Of a stretch of DNA of 41,296 nt, positions 34,055 to 41,296 are shown one piece after another; within the stretch, counting starts at the first letter, position 1, and each line of letters starts with the position of its first letter. The position numbers were made by a program, and so were the translations under genes. The notes under the pieces are model-generated. The model ran no database searches, was not told the origin of the DNA, and saw only the letters and a list, made by a program, of their open reading frames with translations. The stretch covers positions 1 through 41,296 of the forward strand of contig JAJFKM010000066.1 in the NCBI GenBank assembly GCA_021773215.1. The letters run 5' to 3'. The DNA is from Gammaproteobacteria bacterium (GTDB lineage: Bacteria > Pseudomonadota > Gammaproteobacteria > Eutrophobiales > Eutrophobiaceae).

Positions 34055-34179
34055 AATAATGGGGGCAGGAGGATACTAGCGCCGTGTCCTCTCACGACAC
34101 TAATACGACCATGTATGTCGTCCTTATACTTAACACGGTTTTCTTAATAAAGATTTAAAGGGTAACGCCCCCTTTTCCC

Positions 34180-35613
34180 ATGCTATATAATTTTCATATG
34201 GCAGACATATTTACCGATTTTCATTTACTTCGACTTAAAAGCGAGCATTTGCGTGCAAAAGGCATGTTGATAGTTTTAGCTGTTGTCTCCCTGATTGGTT
34301 TTTATACTTATTTCTTTGCGCCTGAGTCAAAAATTGGTCTTGGGCGTTCGATACTTTATACAGTGTTTCTTTTTGCCTGTTTTGAGGCAATCTTTTTGCT
34401 TGTTGTTCGTAATGCGATAAAAAAGAAGAAACGGATTATGAGTTTCTTAAGATATTTTGAGTCTGTAGTGGAAGGTCTATTGCCTGTTGTAGCGATGGTG
34501 ATAATTATGGATGTAGCCGACAATCCATTTACTATTTTAATATCTCCTGTATATGCTTTTATATTAATAGTTATTTCTGCATCGGCATTGCGCCTGACAC
34601 CGAGCCTGACATTAATTACAGGGCTACTTAGTTCTGTATGTTATTTGGCATTGACGATAAGAGTGTTATTTTTTGGTGACTTTCAGGATCTGAATCCGCA
34701 TCCGAATACTTTATATATCTTTATGTCGTTGATGTTATTCATCGCGGCAATTGTGATGTACTTTATTACGCTTGAGTTACGTTCTTATGTAGATGTCGCA
34801 GTAGAAGATATGGCGTTGCAGGATGAATTGAATCTAGCGAGCGAAGTCCAGAAAAACTTGTTGCCTTCACCTTTGCCGGAAATAAAGGGATATGATGTTG
34901 CGGCCTTTAGCACGCCTGCCAGACATGCGGGTGGTGATTATTATGATTTAGTTACGCCAGATCCTGGACAGACGATTTTTATGCTGGCTGATGTATCTGG
35001 GCATGGTATTGGCCCGGCACTGTTGACGGTATCGAGTCGCGCTTATTTCCGGGCAATATTGGGAGAACATCAAAAGATTTCAGAAATCATTCAACGTGTG
35101 AATCAGTTGTTGTCAAATGATTTGCGTTCTGGACAATTTGTTACGTTGACGGCTCTAGTCTTATGTATGAATACACACACCGCAAAGTATTTTTCTGCTG
35201 GGCATGGCCCAACCTTAGTTATTCGTAAACAGGAAGGCACAGTCGAAAATCTGGAAGCCCAATCGATTCCTTTGGGTATTGATACCCCTTTAAACATGGA
35301 TCCGCCAATTAAATTTGCGCTTGCACCGGGTGATATCGTCGCAATGTTTTCTGATGGTTGTTACGAAGGAAAGAATGATGAAGATGAAGCATTTGGACTG
35401 GCAAGAGTGGTCGCTTTGTTAAAAGAAAATCAGGATAAACCTGTTGAAGAAGTTATAAACCTTTTACAAGCAGCGATTACGACTTTTACCGGACGCGAAT
35501 TTCAAGTCGATGACATGACGATGCTGTTATTAAAACGGTTGCCTGAAGAAGATAAATTAAAGGAATTAAAGGGGGCGCTTCCCTTTAATCATTCTAATAT
35601 AAAGGCCGATTAA
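34180..35613 (+). CDS. Membrane-bound SpoIIE/RsbU-type PP2C phosphatase
   Basis: A 477-aa serine phosphatase probably acting in a partner-switching pathway. Residues 28-200 hold about six transmembrane helices (for example 29-47, 58-77, 100-112, 120-138, 179-197), with no HAMP or PAS domain. A helical linker with ELNLASEVQKNLLPSPLP (216-233) leads into the PPM/SpoIIE domain with GGDYYD (251-256), DVSGHG (271-276), the SDGCYE motif and VDDMTMLLLK near the end. ATG 34198 (MADIF) is an alternative start. The last 15 or so residues (KGALPFNHSNIKAD) are encoded by a copy of repeat family A. No anti-sigma or STAS gene is adjacent. Confidence 0.88.
   Translation: MLYNFHMADIFTDFHLLRLKSEHLRAKGMLIVLAVVSLIGFYTYFFAPESKIGLGRSILYTVFLFACFEAIFLLVVRNAIKKKKRIMSFLRYFESVVEGLLPVVAMVIIMDVADNPFTILISPVYAFILIVISASALRLTPSLTLITGLLSSVCYLALTIRVLFFGDFQDLNPHPNTLYIFMSLMLFIAAIVMYFITLELRSYVDVAVEDMALQDELNLASEVQKNLLPSPLPEIKGYDVAAFSTPARHAGGDYYDLVTPDPGQTIFMLADVSGHGIGPALLTVSSRAYFRAILGEHQKISEIIQRVNQLLSNDLRSGQFVTLTALVLCMNTHTAKYFSAGHGPTLVIRKQEGTVENLEAQSIPLGIDTPLNMDPPIKFALAPGDIVAMFSDGCYEGKNDEDEAFGLARVVALLKENQDKPVEEVINLLQAAITTFTGREFQVDDMTMLLLKRLPEEDKLKELKGALPFNHSNIKAD
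35568..35586 (+). repeat. Repeat family A copy 3, inside the 3' end of the phosphatase gene
   Basis: AAAGGGGGCGCTTCCCTTT lies in frame within the coding sequence and supplies residues KGALPF. The other copies are intergenic, so the original stop may have been lost or displaced by insertion. Confidence 0.6.
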
Positions 35614-35630
35614 ATTAATAAACTAAAAAG

Positions 35631-36389
35631 ATGAAAAGAAATATTATTGCCATTGGTGGTGGAAAGATAATGGTGCCTGCACATCGTGAGGCGCAAACCT
35701 TATTGATTGATCAAGCTATTGTTCAACAGGTAAAAAGAAAATCACCTAAGGTGTTATTTATTCCGACTGCGAGTGAAGACAATGAGGAATATTGTGACGC
35801 ATTCCGCAAGCAGTATGAAGATCGCTTAGGCTGTTCTGTACAGGAGTTGTTGCTGTATCGAGATCGACCTTCTAACAGAAAAATTCAAATGCTTATTGCG
35901 CAAAGCGATATTATTTACGTCGGTGGTGGTAATACGCTGCGAATGATGAACCTATGGCGACAGTTAGGTGTTGATAAGTATTTAGATAAAGCCAGAAAAC
36001 GTGGTGCAGTATTATGCGGTTTGAGTGCGGGTTCGATTTGTTGGTTTCGACAAGGCAATAGCGATTCCCGTAAGTTCAAAGACGAAACCAATAAGACCTT
36101 AATAAAAGTCACCGGGTTGAATTATGCTGATGTGTTGATGTGTCCGCATTATGATGTTGAAAAACATCGCCAACCGGCCTTAAAAGCGATGATGAAAAAA
36201 ACTCGAGGTGTCGCTGTTGCCTTAGAAAATTGTGCTGCTTTACATATTAAAGATGATAAATATCGTATTCTTGCATCCAAGAAATACAAAAAAGCCTATC
36301 TGATTTATTGGAAGCGTGGAGAATATGTTAAGCAGACCTTAAAGCCATCTGACAATTTTCAATCTCTAGCTGAATTAACAAATAATTGA
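35631..36389 (+). CDS. Peptidase S51 (dipeptidase E-like) family protein
   Basis: A 252-aa class I glutamine-amidotransferase-fold serine peptidase. AIGGG at the start, FIPTAS (44-49), YVGGGNT (96-102) and the nucleophile elbow CGLSAGSICW (Ser132) are clear. The MCPHYDVEKHR segment carries histidines near the expected active site. The family cleaves Asp-X dipeptides or related substrates; exact specificity is unknown. It starts 17 bp after the phosphatase stop, so it may be co-transcribed. Confidence 0.87.
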   Translation: MKRNIIAIGGGKIMVPAHREAQTLLIDQAIVQQVKRKSPKVLFIPTASEDNEEYCDAFRKQYEDRLGCSVQELLLYRDRPSNRKIQMLIAQSDIIYVGGGNTLRMMNLWRQLGVDKYLDKARKRGAVLCGLSAGSICWFRQGNSDSRKFKDETNKTLIKVTGLNYADVLMCPHYDVEKHRQPALKAMMKKTRGVAVALENCAALHIKDDKYRILASKKYKKAYLIYWKRGEYVKQTLKPSDNFQSLAELTNN

Positions 36390-36464
36390 AGGGAGAAGAG
36401 CTCTTTATCTCTTGTCTCGCTTTTACAAAAGCAAATTAAAATTAGTAGGTTTATTCTCAGAAAT

Positions 36465-36489
36465 AAAAAAGGGCCGGCTTTCGCCGGCC
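36465..36489 (-). terminator. Rho-independent terminator of the fasciclin gene
   Basis: On the minus strand GGCCGGC-GAAA-GCCGGCC (36489-36472) is followed by a T-run (the A6 at 36465-36470 on the plus strand). It lies about 50 bp past the fasciclin stop and may also stop readthrough from the S51 gene. Confidence 0.8.
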
Positions 36490-36540
36490 ATAAGCTCCAG
36501 TTTCTTAAGGGGAAGTATAGAAACTATTTAGGGGAGGAAG

Positions 36541-37086
36541 TTATGAACTTGGCGGTAATATTACCGTATCGATAACGTGTATTACGCCATTGCTTGCGTT
36601 TACATCAGTCAATACGACTGTACTAGCGTCATTTAATTTTACTGCTTTATCGACAACTGAGATTTTGACATCAGCGCCATTAACCGTGGTTGCGTTACTT
36701 AGATTAACAACGTCTGCTGCCATAACTTTTCCTGAAACAACATGGTAAGTCAGTACGGCTTTAAGTTGATCAATGTTTTCGGGCTTAAGCAATGACTCAA
36801 CCGTACCTTCCGGTAATTTTGCGAATGCTTCATCAGTTGGCGCAAATACGGTAAATGGACCTTCACCTTTAAGTACACCAACAAGGCCTGCTGCTTTTAA
36901 AGCTGCAGCAAGTGTATTGAAGCTGCCATTTGCAACAGCAACATCAACAATGTCATGATCAGCTTTTTTACTATGAGCATCTTCTCCAGCACTTACCAGC
37001 GAACTCAATAAAATCATTGATGCCATTAAAGTAAAGGTAACGGCTTTCATGTACTTCGAATTATTTACAACGTTTTCAATCGACAT
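36541..37086 (-). CDS. Secreted fasciclin (FAS1) domain protein
   Basis: A 181-aa protein. Residues 13-33 form a signal peptide ([21 protein letters not shown]), preceded by a 12-residue extension. AGGAG 7 nt upstream supports the longer ATG at 37086, although Met13 could serve. A single FAS1 domain fills 44-178: [36 protein letters not shown] (about 75-91), [10 protein letters not shown] and [12 protein letters not shown]. Such proteins are periplasmic or surface-associated and often involved in adhesion. It has its own terminator. Confidence 0.92.
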   Translation of the reverse strand: MSIENVVNNSKYMKAVTFTLMASMILLSSLVSAGEDAHSKKADHDIVDVAVANGSFNTLAAALKAAGLVGVLKGEGPFTVFAPTDEAFAKLPEGTVESLLKPENIDQLKAVLTYHVVSGKVMAADVVNLSNATTVNGADVKISVVDKAVKLNDASTVVLTDVNASNGVIHVIDTVILPPSS

Positions 37087-37443
37087 AATTAATCTCCTAA
37101 GATATTTTTAATGTGCGAGCAGTCTATGAATGGAGATGTGTAAAATTTGTGAAGACAATGCAAACATTAAATGAACATCTACTAACAGATGTTATTTACC
37201 GAAGTAACGGGCTTGTTAATTGTGATAGCTGAAATAATTTATCTATTAAAAATAGAGAGTTAACTGGAAATTGTAGTGTGATGGGGCATAAAAATAATAT
37301 TATTTAGATGATCTGGTCAAATGTGATTTCAAAATTTAAAGGGGGATGCTTCCCTTTAAATTTTATTTTTTCTGATCTCGTTTGTTCACTGTTAAACTGA
37401 AGCAGTTAATTATTTTAATTGGTTTTTTATCTGAGATTATCTT
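37087..37443. other. 357-bp divergent gap between fasciclin and SLC13 genes
   Basis: No ORF. It holds the promoters of two divergent genes (no convincing boxes picked) and repeat family A copy 4 at 37331-37364. The rest is plain AT-rich sequence. Confidence 0.5.
37331..37364 (+). repeat. Repeat family A copy 4 with extended palindrome
   Basis: The core AAAGGGGGATGCTTCCCTTT (37338-37357) is extended on both sides to AAAATTTAAAGGG/CCCTTTAAATTTT, and a T-rich tract follows. It is the most complete copy and could work as a terminator-like hairpin. Confidence 0.65.
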
Positions 37444-39219
37444 ATGACCTTTGACCAAGTATTTCTGTTCGGCCTGCTTGTTTTTATTTTTTCCTTGTTA
37501 CTCTGGGGAAAAATCCGCTATGACATCGTTGCCATAGCCGCATTGTTTATTGCCTTTTTAGTGGGGGTAATACCGCATGAGAAGGTCTTCTCTGGTTTTT
37601 CTCATCCTGCCACTATCATCGTTGCACTGGTACTTATTGTCAGTCGCGGTTTGTCTAACTCGGGGGCGATCGAATTGTTATCCCGTTTCCTGGTAGATGG
37701 CACACGTAAACTGGGTACTCATATTGGACTCATGTCCACAATCGCAGCGGCACTTTCTGCCATGATGAATAATGTGGCGACACTCGCTTTACTCATGCCT
37801 GTCGATATGCAGGCAGCAAGGAAGGCGAAACGCAGTCCTGCCTTGACGTTGATGCCATTATCATTCGCTACCATACTGGGTGGCATGGTGACGTTGATTG
37901 GCACACCAACGAACGTGGTGATTGCTACGTTTCGTGAAAAAGCCTTAGGCGAACCCTATCAGATGTTTGATTTCGCCCCGGTAGGCATTGTGGTTGCGGG
38001 TATCGGTATCTTGTATGTGGCTATTATCGGTTGGCGACTTATACCATTGGATCGAAGCAAACATGATATGTCAAAAGAACTCATGAATATGGAGGGCTAT
38101 GTTGCCGAAGCCATCGTCCAGGGGAGCTCCAAGTGCATTGGTAAGCAGCTGCGAGATTTAGACGACTTGAGTACAGAAAACGATGTCAATGTATTGGGTT
38201 TGGTACGAAATGGACAACGTTTGCCGGGCACCGCAAGAAATTTTGTTTTAAAAGAAAACGATATCCTGGTGCTGGAAGCCGGGCCTGATGCGATAGAACA
38301 ATTTGTGGGTGCGGCAGGCTTAAAATTCATTGGGACGGATAAAGACGCCAGTATACTCAGTGAGAACCTTGCTTTAGTTGAAGTCGTTGTCCCGGAAGGT
38401 GCCTTTATAGAAGGACGTTCAGCTCTGGATGTACGACTATTGTATCGACAAGGCGTCTCATTACTAGGTGTCTCGCGAAAAGGAAATCGATTTCGCGATC
38501 GCGTACGCAAGCTGAAGATTGCCGCGGGTGATATTTTACTATTACTCGGACCAGAAGATCAGTTGCCCGATGTCGTGACGTGGCTGGGTTGTCTGTCTTT
38601 GGCTAAACGCGGATTACAAGTCATCCAACGACACAAGGCGATAATGGCTGTAGGTTTGTTCGCACTTGCTGTTATTGTCGCAAGTGTCGGTTGGCTGTAT
38701 TTACCCGTGGCATTAATGGGCGTGGTGGTTGCTTATGTATTACTGAAGATCATTCCTCTATCACAGATTTATACTTCCGTAGAGTGGCCAGTGATTGTGT
38801 TACTGGCCTGCCTGATCCCTGTCAGTACGGCACTGGAAAGCAGTGGGGGTACTGCACTGGTTGCACACACCATCGTTGAATTGACGCAAGGGATGTCCCC
38901 GGTCGTTGTGTTGACTGTCATTATGCTGATCACGATGACAATGTCTGATGTATTGAATAATGTTGCCACTGCATTGATTGCAGCTCCCATCAGTGTCGAC
39001 ATCGCCCAGCAACTGAACGTCAACCCTGATTCGTTCTTAATGGCTGTTGCCGTTGCTGCTTCCTGCGCATTTCTGACGCCCATAGGACACAAGAACAATA
39101 CGATCATTATGGGGCCGGGCGGTTACAGTTTTGGTGACTACTGGCGCATGGGATTACCCTTGGAAATCCTTGTAGTGTTAGTCGGCATTCCCATGATCTT
39201 AATTGTCTGGCCACTTTAA
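37444..39219 (+). CDS. SLC13/DASS-family transporter with RCK_C domains
   Basis: A 591-aa inner-membrane permease. Residues 1-205 hold about five transmembrane helices, including the DASS motifs MMNNVATLALLMP (about 107-119) and GTPTNVV (about 153-159). Two TrkA-C (RCK_C) regulatory domains occupy about 215-375 (NVLGLVRNGQRLPG, VSLLGVSRKGNRFRD). The second membrane half follows (400-590), with SDVLNNVATALIAAP and FLTPIGHKNNTIIMGPGGY as the mirrored motifs. Family substrates are dicarboxylates, citrate, sulfate or other anions; this subgroup with RCK domains is not assigned. Confidence 0.9.
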   Translation: MTFDQVFLFGLLVFIFSLLLWGKIRYDIVAIAALFIAFLVGVIPHEKVFSGFSHPATIIVALVLIVSRGLSNSGAIELLSRFLVDGTRKLGTHIGLMSTIAAALSAMMNNVATLALLMPVDMQAARKAKRSPALTLMPLSFATILGGMVTLIGTPTNVVIATFREKALGEPYQMFDFAPVGIVVAGIGILYVAIIGWRLIPLDRSKHDMSKELMNMEGYVAEAIVQGSSKCIGKQLRDLDDLSTENDVNVLGLVRNGQRLPGTARNFVLKENDILVLEAGPDAIEQFVGAAGLKFIGTDKDASILSENLALVEVVVPEGAFIEGRSALDVRLLYRQGVSLLGVSRKGNRFRDRVRKLKIAAGDILLLLGPEDQLPDVVTWLGCLSLAKRGLQVIQRHKAIMAVGLFALAVIVASVGWLYLPVALMGVVVAYVLLKIIPLSQIYTSVEWPVIVLLACLIPVSTALESSGGTALVAHTIVELTQGMSPVVVLTVIMLITMTMSDVLNNVATALIAAPISVDIAQQLNVNPDSFLMAVAVAASCAFLTPIGHKNNTIIMGPGGYSFGDYWRMGLPLEILVVLVGIPMILIVWPL

Positions 39220-39233
39220 AATAAAAGAATTTA

Positions 39234-39608
39234 ATGAGTTTGAAAAAAATAACGGGTGCTTATTTATCGGTATTTACCTTGGCTTTCTTTGTTATTACTT
39301 CCTATGCAGCGGAGTCGAATATAGTTGGTTTGTGGGAAAGTACCCAGAATGAGGGAAGCATTGAGTTTAAAGCCTCTGGTGAAGTGATTTTTGTGGATAA
39401 TATGTCTGCTACGGTAACAGGGACTTACGAGAGGCAGGGAGGTGGTTTGATAATGATTAAACTAATTGCTACCGACATTTTACGTGATTCGATTGAAGCG
39501 ATGGCGAAGGAATCGTTTATAGCGAAAGCAACCATCCTAAATAACGATGAATTGCAGTTGCATATTGATGGTGAAGATGAAGTAGAAAACTATCGGCGTG
39601 TTCGTTGA
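39234..39608 (+). CDS. Small secreted protein, lipocalin-like pattern
   Basis: 124 aa with a signal peptide (TGAYLSVFTLAFFVITSYA, cleavage about 26). The mature part begins with the pattern GLWESTQNEGSIEFKASGEV, then TVTGTYERQGGGLIMIKL, typical of small bacterial lipocalin-like or copper-resistance-like beta proteins, but no firm family. It follows the SLC13 gene by 14 bp, so it may share that transcript. Confidence 0.65.
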   Translation: MSLKKITGAYLSVFTLAFFVITSYAAESNIVGLWESTQNEGSIEFKASGEVIFVDNMSATVTGTYERQGGGLIMIKLIATDILRDSIEAMAKESFIAKATILNNDELQLHIDGEDEVENYRRVR

Positions 39609-39631
39609 GAAATTAGTTAGAATATATAAAT

Positions 39632-40144
39632 ATGACTAGACTATTATTTTTTACGTTCATTTTTTTCGCGAAGGTCTATTACGTTTCTGCTGCCTCGGCA
39701 GTTGAAAGTCTTTGCTTCGTTGATGAAGTCGCTGTCTTTTCATGTAGTTCAACAAACGGAAAAACTATTTCCTTATGTTCTTCTCCAATACTCACAGAGT
39801 CTGAAGGCTATTTGCAATATCGTTATGGTGTTATAGGTAAAATCCCCGAGCTTGTTCATCCGAAAAGACCGGAACATCCTAAAGAACATTTTATATCAGG
39901 AACGGCACCGTATTCTGGTGGCGGCGCTTCGTATCTAAAATTTAGTAAAGGTAAACACTCCTATACGGTGTTTACGGGTATTGGCAAAGGTTGGGAAAAA
40001 GAAGGTGTTGTTGTAAAAAAATCGGGTAAACAAATTGCTTACGTCGCATGTGATGCCCCGTTTATATCTGAACTTGGTCCCGTATTATTTGAAGATATAG
40101 GATTACAGAAAGATCCGCTTGAATTCGATTTTGAAGTTCCTTAA
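39632..40144 (+). CDS. Small secreted protein, unknown
   Basis: 170 aa. An N-terminal hydrophobic segment (RLLFFTFIFFAKVYYVSAA, cleavage about 21-23) suggests export. The mature part has four cysteines in the first and last thirds (SLCFVDE, FSCSS, SLCSS, VACDAP) that could form disulfides, and a basic/proline stretch HPKRPEHPKEHF. No family recognised. It is 23 bp after the previous gene and 25 bp before the MtfA-like gene, so it probably belongs to the same transcript. Confidence 0.65.
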   Translation: MTRLLFFTFIFFAKVYYVSAASAVESLCFVDEVAVFSCSSTNGKTISLCSSPILTESEGYLQYRYGVIGKIPELVHPKRPEHPKEHFISGTAPYSGGGASYLKFSKGKHSYTVFTGIGKGWEKEGVVVKKSGKQIAYVACDAPFISELGPVLFEDIGLQKDPLEFDFEVP

Positions 40145-40169
40145 AAATAACATTGATTAAATTCAGAGT

Positions 40170-40979
40170 ATGACAGCGCTTTACATGCTTTTTATTATAG
40201 TGACTGTTGTTGCTATTTCACTGGCTTATCCGGGTTGGCGCGATAAGCGTATTCTTAATCGTCCTTTTCCTACAGACTGGCAAGTTACTGTACATCGACG
40301 TCTGCCATTTTTAGAGAAGCTTAGTGAGGCAGAACAAAAACAGTTGCAGGATATGATTAAACTGTTTGTTGCTAAAAAGAATTTTTATGGTTGCGGTGGT
40401 CTTGAAATTAATGATGAAATCCGTGTCACCATTGCAGCAGAAGCGTGCTTGTTATTATTGAATCGTAAGACTGGTGTTTATCCTACTTTGAAGCATATTC
40501 TGATTTACCCTTCTGCGTTTAAGGTAGATCGCCAGCAGCATAACCCAGATGGGACGGTTAGCCAGATGGAAAGTGGCTTGCTCGGAGAGTCCTGCGATAC
40601 GAGTAAGGTGATTTTGTCTTGGGATAGTGTTGAACATGGTATTCAAAATTTTAACGATGGTCATAATGTTGTCTTGCATGAATTTTCTCATCAATTAGAC
40701 AGTCAGTCTGGCTCTGCAAATGGTGCACCTATACTAAAAAAGAATAGCTACCAGCTATGGGCAAAGGTGCTATCGAAAGAATATGAAGCTTTGGTTAAAG
40801 CCAGTGAAGATCATGATAAAGCGGTAATGGATTACTATGGTGCGACTAACCCAGCTGAATTTTTTGCTGTTGCTACTGAAGTGTTCTTTGAAAAACCACA
40901 ACAAATGTCTAGCAAACATCCAGAGCTATATAATGAATTTAAAACCTATTACTGTGTTGATCCATTACTTTGGGAATAA
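40170..40979 (+). CDS. mtfA: MtfA-like zinc peptidase (M90 family)
   Basis: A 269-aa metallopeptidase. The zinc site is HEFSHQLD (His170, Glu171, His174) with the downstream glutamate in PAEFFAVATEVFF (about 224-236), as in E. coli MtfA, which binds the repressor Mlc and so affects glucose uptake. WDSVEHGIQNFNDGHNVVLHE and KKNSYQLWAKVLSKEYEAL are family-like stretches. The N-terminal 3-20 is a hydrophobic helix, so this copy is probably membrane-tethered. Whether it has an Mlc-like target here is unknown. Confidence 0.9.
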   Translation: MTALYMLFIIVTVVAISLAYPGWRDKRILNRPFPTDWQVTVHRRLPFLEKLSEAEQKQLQDMIKLFVAKKNFYGCGGLEINDEIRVTIAAEACLLLLNRKTGVYPTLKHILIYPSAFKVDRQQHNPDGTVSQMESGLLGESCDTSKVILSWDSVEHGIQNFNDGHNVVLHEFSHQLDSQSGSANGAPILKKNSYQLWAKVLSKEYEALVKASEDHDKAVMDYYGATNPAEFFAVATEVFFEKPQQMSSKHPELYNEFKTYYCVDPLLWE

Positions 40980-41014
40980 TCTTAATAGAGGCAGGCCTTT
41001 TATGTGACAGACTT

Positions 41015-41296
41015 TTAATCCGTTAATTTTAAATCTTCGTAAACAATCGCTGGTTCACAACTTAAGAATACGTTTTCGTTTAACGATTCTGTACTAATTG
41101 CATTTAGCGTTATATCTTCATACAACCAATAAAACATTTCATTTTCTAAGATACTATAGCGCCAGTTGTATCGGCATTGTATCCATTTGTTTTCAAACGA
41201 CCCGATTGTTTGCGTCTCTGCATCAGTTTCCGATGTGTCACAGTACTCAAGTACGTTTGTATTTAAATCTATTTTGAATCGATCAAGCTTTAAATT
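41015..41296 (-). CDS. C-terminal part of an unknown protein, start outside the window
   Basis: The minus strand is open from the window end to TAA at 41015-41017, giving 93 residues (LDRFKIDLNTNVLEYCDTSE..., WIQCRYNWRYSILENEMFYWLYEDI, ending EPAIVYEDLKLTD). It is rich in aromatic residues and has no signal or motif I recognise. No start codon is needed because the gene continues past the edge. It is convergent with the mtfA-like gene. Coding status rests on the unbroken frame, clean stop and sensible amino-acid mix. Confidence 0.6.
   Translation of the reverse strand, partial: NLKLDRFKIDLNTNVLEYCDTSETDAETQTIGSFENKWIQCRYNWRYSILENEMFYWLYEDITLNAISTESLNENVFLSCEPAIVYEDLKLTD

Overview
The window looks like chromosomal DNA from a gammaproteobacterium. 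The evidence is an enterobacterial-type NADP isocitrate dehydrogenase, an MtfA homologue, a class I PHA synthase, PxpABC and a HigB/HigA remnant. I cannot name the genus. Housekeeping genes have moderate G+C (31 of 60 bases at 5161-5220). The block from about 12.8 to 23.0 kb is much more AT-rich (18 of 60 at 21781-21840), which marks it as an acquired accessory region.

Region 1 (1-12.8 kb) is central carbon metabolism. A truncated icd on the minus strand diverges from metZ. The metZ leader carries a good promoter and what I read as a SAM-II riboswitch. Then follow, all on the plus strand, sgaA, mclA, mtkA, mtkB, hprA, ppc and a second class V aminotransferase. Together these cover most of the serine cycle: serine/glyoxylate transamination, hydroxypyruvate reduction, PEP carboxylation, malate activation to malyl-CoA and its cleavage to glyoxylate and acetyl-CoA. 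Glycine hydroxymethyltransferase, glycerate kinase, enolase and all C1-tetrahydrofolate genes are absent from the window.

Region 2 (13.2-22.9 kb) is an AT-rich putative defence/conflict island. It holds a 237-aa unknown protein, then a tight set of four genes: an orphan 5-methylcytosine DNA methyltransferase, an HD-domain protein, an ORC/CDC6-like P-loop ATPase and an unrecognised two-fold-repeat protein. A 1124-aa NACHT NTPase follows, with a signal peptide, an extracytoplasmic N-terminal domain and one transmembrane helix. The four-gene set is the best candidate here for an undescribed system. The membrane NACHT protein is an unusual second one.

Region 3 (23.0-41.3 kb) is mixed housekeeping: an ABC exporter, a zinc-ribbon protein, a metallophosphoesterase, a cyclic-nucleotide-binding-domain protein, a lipoprotein, a radical SAM enzyme, the overlapping pxpABC (5-oxoprolinase) operon, a broken HigB toxin with an intact HigA antitoxin, phaC with a small downstream gene, a membrane SpoIIE/RsbU-type phosphatase, an S51 peptidase, a fasciclin protein, an SLC13/RCK transporter, two small secreted proteins, an MtfA-like peptidase and the C-terminal end of an unknown gene.

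Short dispersed repeats sit between genes from about 13 kb onward. One family has a core like AAAGGGGATGCTTCCCTTT and another has cores like GGGGACAGACC. One copy forms the 3' end of the phosphatase gene. I see no tRNA, rRNA, CRISPR array, integrase or intact insertion sequence.
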